The notes under the pieces are model-generated. The model saw only the letters and a list, made by a program, of their open reading frames with translations, searched no databases and was not told the DNA's origin. Made by a program: the position numbers and the translations under genes. 64,000 nucleotides of DNA from Flavobacterium urocaniciphilum. GTDB taxonomy: Bacteria > Bacteroidota > Bacteroidia > Flavobacteriales > Flavobacteriaceae. Within the stretch, counting starts at the first letter, position 1. The number at the start of each line of letters is the position of its first letter. Positions 45,301-52,680 of this stretch are shown piece after piece. The stretch covers positions 682,001 through 746,000 of the forward strand of contig NZ_FOEI01000001.1 in NCBI RefSeq assembly GCF_900110615.1. Reading direction: 5' to 3'.

Positions 45301-45565
45301 TTGCTTCACCCGCACTGGTAGCATCGGTAGCCATATAACGCATACCTTCTACTCCATTGATTGAGTTTTCTAAAGTAATAAGTGTCGATTTTACTAATAC
45401 ATCCGCACTTGATCCAGGATAAGCGATGAATATATTAACTGTAGTTGGTGCAATATCCGGAAACTGCGACGTAGGCAATTTGAATATTGAAAGTATACCC
45501 ATGAAAACAATAACAATCGAAATTACTATCGCAAAAACGGGTCTATGTATAAATTTACTAAACAT
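42365..45565 (-). CDS. RND efflux pump inner-membrane transporter (HAE1 type)
   Basis: 1066-residue proton-driven exporter with 12 transmembrane helices and two large periplasmic loops. The N-terminus FIHRPVFAIVISIVIVFMGIL and the helix 4 motif GIVVDDAIVVVEAVHAKFDEFP with the paired Asp needed for proton transfer identify the hydrophobe/amphiphile efflux family (AcrB-like), not the metal type. Substrates are probably lipophilic drugs or detergents. 25 bases downstream of the adaptor gene. Confidence 0.95.
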   Translation of the reverse strand: MFSKFIHRPVFAIVISIVIVFMGILSIFKLPTSQFPDIAPTTVNIFIAYPGSSADVLVKSTLITLENSINGVEGMRYMATDATSAGEATLRIIFEPGTDPNQAVIRVKTRVDQVMPLLPELVQREGVVITPIQPSMLMYVNLYAKDKSMDEKFLYNYANVKMLPEINRIKGVARSQILGSRTYAMRVWLNPERMRAYNVSTNEVMEALQEQSIVGRPGRIGQSSGIKAQSLEYVLTYKGRYSEPEQYENVIIRANANGEILRLKDIGKAELGSEFFDIYSNLDGHPSASIVLKQNYGSNANEVIAKVKAKLEEMKTTFPPGLDYKISYDVSKFLDASIEQVVHTLRDAFLLVALVVFIFLGDWRSTLIPILAVPVSLIGAFFVIQFFGISINLVTLFALVLAIGIVVDDAIVVVEAVHAKFDEFPDITPYKAVKLVLGEIGGAIIAITAVMVSVFIPISFMSGPVGTFYRQFSITMASSIVISAIIALTLTPVLCAMMLKNHHANHEHKQNILTKFLDSFNRVFDKLTGRYIDLLKSIVSRRWLTFFVLIGFCIATFFVNKILPSGFIPSEDQGTIYAIIQTPPGSTLETTNEVSQRLQKVCEHVEGVESVSSLAGYEIMTEGRGSNAGTCLINLKPWSDREHNVTEIMEELEEKSKNLGAKIEYFEPPAIPGFGSSGGFSMRLLDKSTTVDYKDFDKINKQFMENLEKRKELSGLFTFFAANYPQYELEIDNELAMQKGVSIGKAMENLDILIGSTYEQGFIKFERFFKVYVQSDPKFRRLPSDILNLYIKNDRDEMVPYSAFMKLVKTQGPNEITRFNMYNSAAIQGLPAKGYTTAEAIEAVQEVAKQTLPKGYDIAWEGLSYDEANRGNESVYIFLIVLAFVYLVLAAQYESFIIPLSVVFSLPVGVFGSFLLLKMMGLQNDIYAQIGLIMLVGLLGKNAVLIVEFAVQKNQEGLSILEAAIEGAKVRFRPILMTSFAFIAGLIPLMLATGAGAIGNKTLGSAALGGMLFGTVFGVIIVPGLYYIFGSLANGRKLIKDQEFNPLSEDFNYYDNKNENDEDETK

Positions 45566-45590
45566 GTTTTTTTATATTTAAGTTATTCGA

Positions 45591-46676
45591 TTACTCTGCG
45601 TAAAGATCTAAGTGAGAAATAACGTATTCTGGTTTTTCTAATTTGAAATGAACTTTTTCATTTTCTTTTACTAAACGAATTCCTTCTAACAGAATTTTAT
45701 CCGTTTCTTGTAAACCAGATTTAACAATGAATAGATGTTGTAATTCAGCTGCAATTACAATTTCTCTAGATTTAACTTCATTGTTCTTATCGATAACATA
45801 AACATATTTTTTATCTAATACTTCAAACGTTGCTTTTTGTGGAATTAGCATCGCGTTTTTATAAGGTAAAGTAATGTGAATATTTCCTGTTTCTCCATGG
45901 CGTAAAAGGGCTTTCGGATTTGGGAAAGTTGCTCTGAAAGAAATATTTCCGGTTTCGTTATTGAAATCAGCTTCAATAGTTTCAACCACACCAGGATATT
46001 CAAAATATTTATTATTTGCCATTAAAAGATTCACGTTTGTATGAATCCCTTTATTTTGATTTTCTTTAAAATCTAAATATTCTGCTTCAGGAACATTGTA
46101 GTATACCCACATTTTACTATTATCAGAAAGATTAGTTAATAAATCACCTTCATCAACTAAACTTCCTAATTTTACTTGGAAACGGTCGATATAACCATCA
46201 AATGGCGCTCTGATTTCAGTAAATTTTAAATGTACATTTGCTAACGATAATTCGGCATTTGCTTTATCTAATTTAGCTTTTGCCATTAATAATTCATTAG
46301 GAGCAACTACATTACTTTCAGCAAGTTTTTTTGTATTTAAATATTCAATTCTTGCAAAACTAGCCTCTGCTTTTGCTCTTTGCATTTCTGCTTGATACAG
46401 ATTAGGCATAATTTGAAACAAAATTTGACCTTTTCTTACAAATTGTCCCTCATCTACAAATATTTTTTGCAAATAACCTTTTTCTAAAGCTCTTACTTCA
46501 ATATGGCGAAACGACTGAATTTGAGATACATAATCTCTTGTTACAGTTGTATCTTTAACAATTGGATTGGTTGCTAAAAATGTAGCGTTTTCGTGTTTTT
46601 CATGTTCTTTGTGACCACAACTAGTTAATACAATTGCACTAGTTAAACTTAACAGCATAAAAATTCTTTTAGCCAT
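45591..46676 (-). CDS. RND efflux periplasmic adaptor (membrane fusion protein), lipoprotein
   Basis: 361 residues with lipoprotein signal LTSAIVLTSCGHKEHEKHE; the His-rich start is notable. Then a biotinyl-lipoyl-like half motif (YLQKIFVDEGQFVRKGQILFQI), a coiled-coil hairpin (about 90-145), the second lipoyl half (EIRAPFDGYIDRFQVKLGSLVDEGDLL) and a beta-barrel domain. AcrA-like linker between the transporter and outer-membrane channel. Follows a small unknown exported protein gene. Confidence 0.92.
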   Translation of the reverse strand: MAKRIFMLLSLTSAIVLTSCGHKEHEKHENATFLATNPIVKDTTVTRDYVSQIQSFRHIEVRALEKGYLQKIFVDEGQFVRKGQILFQIMPNLYQAEMQRAKAEASFARIEYLNTKKLAESNVVAPNELLMAKAKLDKANAELSLANVHLKFTEIRAPFDGYIDRFQVKLGSLVDEGDLLTNLSDNSKMWVYYNVPEAEYLDFKENQNKGIHTNVNLLMANNKYFEYPGVVETIEADFNNETGNISFRATFPNPKALLRHGETGNIHITLPYKNAMLIPQKATFEVLDKKYVYVIDKNNEVKSREIVIAAELQHLFIVKSGLQETDKILLEGIRLVKENEKVHFKLEKPEYVISHLDLYAE

Positions 46677-46761
46677 AATATTTTTATTTAATAATTAATT
46701 TTGGAATACGTTTGAGTGATAGGAAATTATCCTATTTAAATTCTAAAAATTAAGTATTAAA

Positions 46762-47157
46762 TCACAGTCGATAAACGCAAAAAAGTACGTTAAAGGAATG
46801 AATAGAAGATAAATAATTATCGAAAAAGCAATCTTTCAACCCGTTTTTAACAGAATGTAATTGATTAATAGATAAATTATTTTCTAAAAATTTTGAAAAG
46901 AATGAATCGTCTAACGAAGATTCAGAATCGGTTTCATCAACTTCTGTTTCACAAACATTAAAGTTTTCATATTCAACTTCATAAGCTAAAGATGATTGTG
47001 ATAATTGATGTTTTCTTTCGGAATTGAATTCAGCATGTTGAACATGGTATGGAGAAAATATTTTACCCGTATTCTGAATTGATTTAGTGTAAATACCTAA
47101 ACAACTAACTATAGAAATTAAAAGTAAAAAGATGTATTTAAAACTTATTTTCTTCAT
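46762..47157 (-). CDS. Small exported protein of unknown function heading the RND operon
   Basis: 131 residues: hydrophobic N-terminus (about 5-24, IFLLLISIVSCLGIYTKS, either an uncleaved anchor or a signal), then a polar, acidic region (ETEVDETDSESSLDDSFF) and a hydrophobic end (SFNVLFCVYRL). I do not recognise the family. It is encoded 85 bases upstream of the adaptor gene, on the same strand, with the only TAnnTTTG box of the region in front of it, so it is probably the first gene of the efflux operon. Confidence 0.55.
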   Translation of the reverse strand: MKKISFKYIFLLLISIVSCLGIYTKSIQNTGKIFSPYHVQHAEFNSERKHQLSQSSLAYEVEYENFNVCETEVDETDSESSLDDSFFSKFLENNLSINQLHSVKNGLKDCFFDNYLSSIHSFNVLFCVYRL

Positions 47158-47187
47158 TTAATATTCGCTTTTATGCAAATTCTGGAA

Positions 47188-47195
47188 CAAATGTA
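47188..47195 (-). promoter_or_regulatory. Candidate -7 box for the efflux operon
   Basis: TACATTTG on the minus strand, exact TAnnTTTG match, 30 bases before the ATG at 47157. None is seen in the 46677-46761 gap on this strand. Confidence 0.45.
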
Positions 47196-47238
47196 AATTA
47201 TTTATTTTGATTTATTTGTAAATGACTTGTTAATGGAG

Positions 47239-47835
47239 TTAAACTTTCTCAGTTTCAAACAACAATTTAATGTTTTCGTAAGAATTACCTAATGCTGCTT
47301 CTACTTCTGAAGGTTTTAACCAAACAGCTTTTTCAATTCCTTCATCTTCTTGTGGAGCTGTATCTCCAGTGAAGTCGGTTTGCATTTTATACCAATAGGT
47401 AATTTTTAATTTATATCTACCATTTCTTTTAAAAATATGGTAGGTTTTAGGAAGTTTATCGGTTATTTTTAAGCCTGTTACGCCTGTTTCTTCTTCTACT
47501 TCACGAACAGCTGTATCTTCAATAGCTTCGTTTTTTTCAATTCCACCTTTTGGCAAATCCCATTTTCCATTTCGATAAATAAATAAGATTTCACCTTTTG
47601 TATTATATACCAATCCGCCTCCAGCTTTCGCAACGGGAATTTTAGATTTCAAAGTCTTCATGATTAACTTTTCATCTGGGTGATAAAGGTATGCGCTTTC
47701 AATTTTGTTTAAAAACAATTCTGAAATGACTTTCCTTATATTTACCGTTTCCAATAAATAAATCCTAAAATTTGTTTCCTTTTCGAACTTATTTGTTAGA
47801 AAAAGTGGTTTCTCGTTGACAAAAACTTTATACAT
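47239..47835 (-). CDS. NUDIX hydrolase with N-terminal extension
   Basis: 198 residues. The last two thirds are a NUDIX domain with the box GGIEKNEAIEDTAVREVEEETGV; the first 65 residues (MYKVFVNEKPLFLTNKF...) form an extra domain seen in flavobacterial homologues. Substrate unknown. The ATG at 47835 fits the family's start MYKVF. It faces away from pyrE with only 7 bases between the two start codons, so its promoter must lie inside pyrE coding sequence. Confidence 0.82.
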   Translation of the reverse strand: MYKVFVNEKPLFLTNKFEKETNFRIYLLETVNIRKVISELFLNKIESAYLYHPDEKLIMKTLKSKIPVAKAGGGLVYNTKGEILFIYRNGKWDLPKGGIEKNEAIEDTAVREVEEETGVTGLKITDKLPKTYHIFKRNGRYKLKITYWYKMQTDFTGDTAPQEDEGIEKAVWLKPSEVEAALGNSYENIKLLFETEKV

Positions 47836-47838
47836 TTG
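47831..47838 (+). promoter_or_regulatory. Candidate -7 box of pyrE
   Basis: TACATTTG, exact TAnnTTTG match, ending 4 bases before the ATG at 47843; implies a leaderless or near-leaderless mRNA. The -33 position reads TTT rather than TTG. Confidence 0.5.
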
Positions 47839-47842
47839 CAGT

Positions 47843-48484
47843 ATGATATTTAATAACAACACAGCACAACAAACAGCCGAATTGCTTTTACAAATTAATG
47901 CAATTAAATTGAATTCTAAAAATCATTTTACATGGGCTTCAGGCTGGAAAAGTCCAATTTATTGTGATAACCGCATAATCCTTTCATTCCCAGCGGTTAG
48001 AAACTATGTAAGAGATGAATTTGTTAAACAGATTGAAGAAAAATTTGGTAGACCAGATGTTATTGCCGGAGTAGCAACAGGAGCCATTGGTATCGGAATT
48101 TTAGTTGCCGAAGCGATGGGATTACCTTTTGTTTATGTTCGTCCAGAAGCAAAAAAACACGGAAGACAAAATCAGGTTGAAGGATTTTTACAAAAAGGGC
48201 AACGAGTAGTTGTAGTAGAAGATTTAATTTCAACAGGTGGAAGTAGTTTATTAGCCGTTGAAGCTTTACGTAATGAAGGCGCTGAAGTAAAAGGAATGGC
48301 AGCTATTTTTACATATGGTTTTCCTATTTCTAAAGAAAAAATTGAAGCAGCAAATATTGAAGTTTACACATTAAGTAATTATGAAAACTTAATTGCAAAA
48401 GCTGTTGAAAAACAATATGTTTCTGAAGAAGAATTAGAGACTTTACAATCTTGGAATAGCAATCCGAGTGAGTGGGGAAAATAA
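47843..48484 (+). CDS. pyrE: Orotate phosphoribosyltransferase
   Basis: 213-residue enzyme converting orotate and PRPP to OMP in pyrimidine synthesis. Signatures: FTWASGWKSPIYCDNR (substrate loop), GVATGAIGIGILVAEAM, the flexible KKHGRQNQVEGF loop and the PRPP motif VVVVEDLISTGGSS. The ATG at 47843 gives the normal length; a farther in-frame TTG (47816) lies inside the divergent NUDIX gene. pyrB and pyrR are 12 kb away, so the pathway is scattered. Confidence 0.94.
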   Translation: MIFNNNTAQQTAELLLQINAIKLNSKNHFTWASGWKSPIYCDNRIILSFPAVRNYVRDEFVKQIEEKFGRPDVIAGVATGAIGIGILVAEAMGLPFVYVRPEAKKHGRQNQVEGFLQKGQRVVVVEDLISTGGSSLLAVEALRNEGAEVKGMAAIFTYGFPISKEKIEAANIEVYTLSNYENLIAKAVEKQYVSEEELETLQSWNSNPSEWGK

Positions 48485-48490
48485 TATCTT

Positions 48491-48520
48491 GATTTACGAT
48501 ATACGAATTTAGATTTACGA
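48491..48520 (+). repeat. Paired GATTTACGA words after pyrE
   Basis: GATTTACGA at 48491-48499 and 48512-48520, again 21 bases apart; a related GATATACGA lies near 55005 between msrA and the LolD-like gene. Confidence 0.55.
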
Positions 48521-48542
48521 ATAAAAAATAATTAAAATAAAA

Positions 48543-48574
48543 AAAAACGTCTCGATTGTTCGGGACGTTTTTGT
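48543..48574. terminator. Bidirectional terminator between pyrE and cvfB
   Basis: CGTCTCGA (48548-48555), loop TTGT, TCGGGACG (48560-48567), flanked by A and T runs; one T-G pair. Confidence 0.85.
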
Positions 48575-48581
48575 TTATGAT

Positions 48582-49409
48582 TTATACCAATTGAATTCCT
48601 TCGTTATTGATATCAATTAGTTTTTGTTTGTATAAACTTCCAATGGCTTTTTTGAATGTTTTTTTACTCATTTTTAAAACCGATTTAATTTCTTCGGGAT
48701 GACTGTTATCATTCAATTTTAAAGAACCGTCATTTTGTTTTAAAGCATCTAATATTTGTTGTGCCGAATCGTCAATTGCTTCAAAACCTAATTTACGGAA
48801 AGACACATCAATTTTTCCATCAGGACGAATGGTTTTAATATAACCTTTCGTTTTATAACCTGGAGAAATAGTGTCAAACACTTCATTTTTATAAGCTAAA
48901 CCTTTAAATTTTCCATTAATAATTACATTAATTCCAATATCGGTAATATGAGTAACCATTAAATCAACTTCCTGATTCGGTTCAACATCTAGTGGTTCAA
49001 TATCTAAAAACTGGTTAATTTTACTTGAAGCCACTAACCTATTTGTTTTGCTGTCTTTATATAAATGAACAACATAGCGTTTGTCTTTTTCCATTGGACG
49101 TGCTTGTTCTTTAAAAGGAACAAACAAATCTTTTTCCAATCCCCAATCTAAAAAAGCACCAAATTTATTAATGTAATTAACTTTCAATACTCCAAAATTA
49201 TTTACAGTAATATAAGGTTTTAAAGTTGTAGCAACTGGTCTTTCTTCATGATCTAAATAAACAAAAACAGTAATATCATCACCAATTTTAAAATCAGCAG
49301 GAACATATTTATTTGGAAGTAATACTTCGTCTTTTTCATTTACAAGAAACAATCCTACTTTAGTTTCTCTGTCAATTTTTAAGGTATGATAAACGCCTAT
49401 TTCTAGCAT
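48582..49409 (-). CDS. CvfB/YitL-family S1-like RNA-binding protein
   Basis: 275 residues with three S1-like OB folds and a C-terminal winged helix: LGLFLVNEKDEVLLPNKYVP, YINKFGAFLDWGLEKDLFVPFKEQ, VTHITDIGINVIINGKFKGLAYKNEVF and a final helix-turn-helix (SVLKMSKKTFKKAIGSLYK). CvfB homologues regulate virulence gene expression in Gram-positive bacteria; the role here is unknown. It begins 1 base after the antiporter gene ends, so it is the last gene of a rhodanese-antiporter-cvfB unit. Confidence 0.87.
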   Translation of the reverse strand: MLEIGVYHTLKIDRETKVGLFLVNEKDEVLLPNKYVPADFKIGDDITVFVYLDHEERPVATTLKPYITVNNFGVLKVNYINKFGAFLDWGLEKDLFVPFKEQARPMEKDKRYVVHLYKDSKTNRLVASSKINQFLDIEPLDVEPNQEVDLMVTHITDIGINVIINGKFKGLAYKNEVFDTISPGYKTKGYIKTIRPDGKIDVSFRKLGFEAIDDSAQQILDALKQNDGSLKLNDNSHPEEIKSVLKMSKKTFKKAIGSLYKQKLIDINNEGIQLV

Positions 49410-49410
49410 A

Positions 49411-51648
49411 TTATGGTTTTATAATTAAAAGTGATGGTGTATTGTTTAACCAAACACTTCTTGTATCGATAAGTTTTTTCCAACTATCCATACTCATGAT
49501 TAATAAATCTTGTTCTTTTAAGAAATCTTTCTCTAGTTTAGACGAATGAATCACTTTTACATTTTCATGTGTGATTTTATTTCCTTCGTTCATTACTTCA
49601 TAGGTATCAAAAATAGATATCTTAGCTTGAGAGTTTTTCTTTAATAATTTTACATAATTCAACAAAAACTGATCTTCTTTATTGAATAAAATGACCGAAA
49701 TGTTTTCGGTTTTAGTTAAATCTTTATCAACATAAATCCCTAAAGGAACTTCTGTTTTATTGATAATGGCTTGTGTTTTATCGTCAAAATAATTCGACTC
49801 AAACAAGTTTTCTTTACCTGTAAATGTATTTAATAAATTTTCAGGATTAATAATTTTTGAAGTAATTCCTAATACTTTTCCTAAAAGCGTTCCTTCAAAT
49901 ATAGATGAACCAATATTGATTAATACCAAATTGAATTCTCCTTTATTACTTACATCAACAATATCAGAATCAATATCTCGAGAAGCTTTAAAAAGCGTTT
50001 CCACTTTACGATTTAACTTATTCGCTTCCTTTAAAATAGGTTTAAAACTTTCATTTTCGTATTCTTCAATTTTATACGGATTAATTTCATTAGTTGAAGA
50101 AATATACATAGCTGTAATAGACTGTTTATCATCTTCATTACTAATAAAATTATTAGCAACTTTAATTAATGGCTTACCTTCATCTGGATTTTCAAATGAA
50201 ACTAAAACTTTATAATTTAAATTATCATGACTCGGAATATCGAATGATTTACGTTTTTTGAAAATTAAATCAATCAAATTTAAAGCTGGACCTGTCATAA
50301 AAGTTGTAGCCAAAGCCATAATTACCATCATGGCAAATATCTGAGGCGATAAAACTCCTAATTCTAAACCAATATTTAAAACTATAAGTTCCATCAAACC
50401 ACGTGTGTTCATTAAGGCACCTAAAGTTAAACTATCACGCCAATTTTGCCCCACAAATTTAGCCGTTAAGGTACTACTTAAAAATTTTGCCCCAACTGCT
50501 ACTAAAACAATAATACCTGTAGTTTTCCAAAGATATTCATTGTTTAATAAACCAATTTTAGTATTTAACCCCGTAACTACAAAAAACAATGGCAATAATA
50601 TAACTAAAGAAACATCTTCAACTTTTTCGATAAAAATATTTCTAAATTTCATGTTTTCTGGCATAATTACTCCAGCTACAAATGCACCAACTAAAGCATG
50701 AATACCAATAATTTCAGTCAAATAAGATGAAATTAAAAGTGTTAAAAAGAATATAGCAACTACTGGTTTAGTAATTTTTTCTGCACTATTGTATAGTTCA
50801 CCTATATGTTTTAAAAAAGGTCGAACTAAAAACAACATAATTGCAATATAGGCAATTGCCATAGCTATTATATACAATGAACTAGCTACAGTTCCTGCTT
50901 TTACAATTGCAATTACTCCTGCTAATAAACACCAAGCAGTTATATCGTCAATTGCAGCACAAGTAATAACCAATGCGCCAATTTTTGTTTTTTGTAATCC
51001 TCTTTCTTGAACAATTCGAGCTAAAACAGGGAATGCGGCTATACTCATAGCTACTCCCATAAATAATCCAAAAGAAAGAAAATGTACATTTTTAGGAGCA
51101 AACTCAGTATATAAAAATGTTGCTAGTCCTAATCCTAATGCATAAGATACAATAATACTAGTATGACTGATAATAAAAGCTTCTCTTACTTTTGTTCGAA
51201 GCACTTTTAAATCTAATTCCATACCAACAACAAACATAAATAATATTAAACCAATTTGGCTTAAAAATTTAAGGTTTACTATTGATTCTTTCGGGAATAA
51301 AATTGGAAATACATCAGGAAAATACGCACCAAATAATGATGGTCCTAAAGCAATTCCTGCCAACATCTCTCCTATTACTGTTGGTTGACCTATTTTTCTA
51401 CAAACCCATCCAAAAAAACGAGCAACAAATATAATTGTAACTATTTGAGCTAATAAAATTGCTAAAGGATGAAAAATATTATGTAAGATAGAATCTATAA
51501 ATTCTTTTAAATAGTGATGTTTAACAACTACTTCTTTTGTTACTTTTCCAACTTCAAGAGTTTTACCTCTTAAAATAATTCCATAAATAATAGATGAAAA
51601 AACAACTATTATAAAAATATAAAAAAAAGAGTTTTTAAACTTCTTCAT
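49411..51648 (-). CDS. Monovalent cation:proton antiporter (CPA2 type) with C-terminal domain
   Basis: 745 residues. After an N-terminal helix, about 12-13 transmembrane helices form an Na+/H+ exchanger domain (about 55-470), with GEMLAGIALGPSLFG, the CAAIDDITAW motif that carries the paired Asp expected in electrogenic antiporters, and ALMNTRGLMELIVLNIG. The last 270 residues are cytoplasmic, without a recognisable TrkA-N motif; they resemble paired universal-stress-like domains. Likely exchanges Na+ or K+ for protons. Confidence 0.88.
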   Translation of the reverse strand: MKKFKNSFFYIFIIVVFSSIIYGIILRGKTLEVGKVTKEVVVKHHYLKEFIDSILHNIFHPLAILLAQIVTIIFVARFFGWVCRKIGQPTVIGEMLAGIALGPSLFGAYFPDVFPILFPKESIVNLKFLSQIGLILFMFVVGMELDLKVLRTKVREAFIISHTSIIVSYALGLGLATFLYTEFAPKNVHFLSFGLFMGVAMSIAAFPVLARIVQERGLQKTKIGALVITCAAIDDITAWCLLAGVIAIVKAGTVASSLYIIAMAIAYIAIMLFLVRPFLKHIGELYNSAEKITKPVVAIFFLTLLISSYLTEIIGIHALVGAFVAGVIMPENMKFRNIFIEKVEDVSLVILLPLFFVVTGLNTKIGLLNNEYLWKTTGIIVLVAVGAKFLSSTLTAKFVGQNWRDSLTLGALMNTRGLMELIVLNIGLELGVLSPQIFAMMVIMALATTFMTGPALNLIDLIFKKRKSFDIPSHDNLNYKVLVSFENPDEGKPLIKVANNFISNEDDKQSITAMYISSTNEINPYKIEEYENESFKPILKEANKLNRKVETLFKASRDIDSDIVDVSNKGEFNLVLINIGSSIFEGTLLGKVLGITSKIINPENLLNTFTGKENLFESNYFDDKTQAIINKTEVPLGIYVDKDLTKTENISVILFNKEDQFLLNYVKLLKKNSQAKISIFDTYEVMNEGNKITHENVKVIHSSKLEKDFLKEQDLLIMSMDSWKKLIDTRSVWLNNTPSLLIIKP

Positions 51649-51662
51649 GTATTTACAAGATA

Positions 51663-51977
51663 TTAATTCTCAACAGGTCCTTCCCATTGAGATATTCCTC
51701 CAACTAGGTTGTACACTTTTTCAAAACCTAATTGTTTCATGATACCGCAAGCCTGAGCACTTCTTCCGCCAGCTAAACAATATACAAAGTATGTTTTGTT
51801 TTTATCAAGTTCTTCTATTTGATATATAAAACCTTGACCTTTATAAATATCAATATTAATAGCTTCAGGAATAATTCCGTTAGCAACTTCCTCTTCTGTT
51901 CTAACATCTAAAATAACAGCATCTTCAGTTGTTAAAAATCCTTCCCACCAATCTTTTTGTTCTAAATTCATATTCAA
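51663..51977 (-). CDS. Rhodanese-domain protein
   Basis: 104-residue single-domain rhodanese. The active-site loop reads YCLAGGRSAQAC with the first Cys as the persulphide nucleophile; the preceding VILDVRTEEEVANG is the conserved first motif. Moves sulphane sulphur between acceptors. 14 bases upstream of the antiporter gene. An alternative ATG lies two codons in. Confidence 0.88.
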   Translation of the reverse strand: MNMNLEQKDWWEGFLTTEDAVILDVRTEEEVANGIIPEAINIDIYKGQGFIYQIEELDKNKTYFVYCLAGGRSAQACGIMKQLGFEKVYNLVGGISQWEGPVEN

Positions 51978-52167
51978 TTCTTTAATTTATAGTTAGAATT
52001 ACAAAATAGTTTTTAATTTATCTTATATATCAAACCATTTTATATTCTCAAAATTTCATCAAATTTACAACAAGAATTCAGATATAAAAATTTATTTTTC
52101 ATACACCTTATTGAAAGTAAAATCATTAAAATCCCCTATTTAAAAAAATTAACAAAAAATTAATAAC

Positions 52168-52183
52168 ATTTGTATATACAAAT
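52168..52183. promoter_or_regulatory. Operator-like palindrome 1 upstream of marR
   Basis: ATTTGTATATACAAAT, a perfect 16-bp palindrome of the form ATTTGTA-N2-TACAAAT, the size and symmetry expected for a dimeric MarR-type repressor. Confidence 0.72.
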
Positions 52184-52196
52184 AAAAATATTGTTA

Positions 52197-52204
52197 TACA
52201 TTTG
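52197..52204 (+). promoter_or_regulatory. Candidate -7 box of the marR operon
   Basis: TACATTTG, exact TAnnTTTG match, 21 bases before the ATG at 52226 and overlapping palindrome 2, so repressor binding would block it. Confidence 0.55.
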
Positions 52205-52215
52205 TACCTACAAAT
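52200..52215. promoter_or_regulatory. Operator-like palindrome 2 upstream of marR
   Basis: ATTTGTACCTACAAAT: same 7-base arms as palindrome 1, exactly 32 bases downstream, three helical turns apart. Confidence 0.72.
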
Positions 52216-52225
52216 AAGGACTATT

Positions 52226-52678
52226 ATGAAAATAGAAGACGAAATAAAAAGTACCGTTGAATTATCATTAGCAAAAAAAGTATTATTGAATTTATCATTT
52301 ACAAGAAATGTAGTTAGTGATAAATTTTTAGAAATATTAAAACCTTTTGATTTATCTGGCGAACAATATAATGTGCTTCGAATTTTAAGAGGTCAGAAAG
52401 GAAAACCCGCTAACATGAGCATTATCCAAGAAAGAATGATCTCTAAAAATAGTAATACAACTCGTTTGGTAGATAAATTATTATTGAAAGAATTAGTAAT
52501 CAGAAATATTTGTCCGACTAACAAAAGAAAAATGGAAATAACCATTACTGAAAAAGGCCTAGAAGTATTGGAAAAACTTGATCCTATTGTTATAGAACAT
52601 GAAAATATTCTTGCTAATAATTTAACTACAGAAGAATTAGAACAATTGAATTATTTATTAGAGAAATATAGAAATTAA
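52226..52678 (+). CDS. MarR-family transcriptional regulator
   Basis: 150-residue winged-helix regulator. The core is recognisable: DLSGEQYNVLRILRGQ, MSIIQERMISKNSNTTRLVDKLLLKELVIRNICPTNKRKMEITITEKGLEVL with the recognition helix and the beta-wing. Two identical-arm palindromes overlap its promoter, so it very likely represses itself and the two following genes. The ATG at 52226 is used; the TTG at 52202 belongs to the promoter box. No obvious redox Cys in the N-terminus as in OhrR; only one Cys (ICPTN). Confidence 0.9.
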   Translation: MKIEDEIKSTVELSLAKKVLLNLSFTRNVVSDKFLEILKPFDLSGEQYNVLRILRGQKGKPANMSIIQERMISKNSNTTRLVDKLLLKELVIRNICPTNKRKMEITITEKGLEVLEKLDPIVIEHENILANNLTTEELEQLNYLLEKYRN

Positions 52679-52680
52679 TT

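Noticed and set aside
42365..46676. Heavy-metal (CusA/CzcA) efflux
   Set aside because: The His-rich adaptor start suggested it, but the transporter has the HAE1-type N-terminus and helix 4 motif.
49411..51648. KefB/KefC glutathione-gated potassium channel
   Set aside because: No TrkA-N (GxGxxG) nucleotide-binding domain is seen in the C-terminal region; general CPA2 antiporter is safer.
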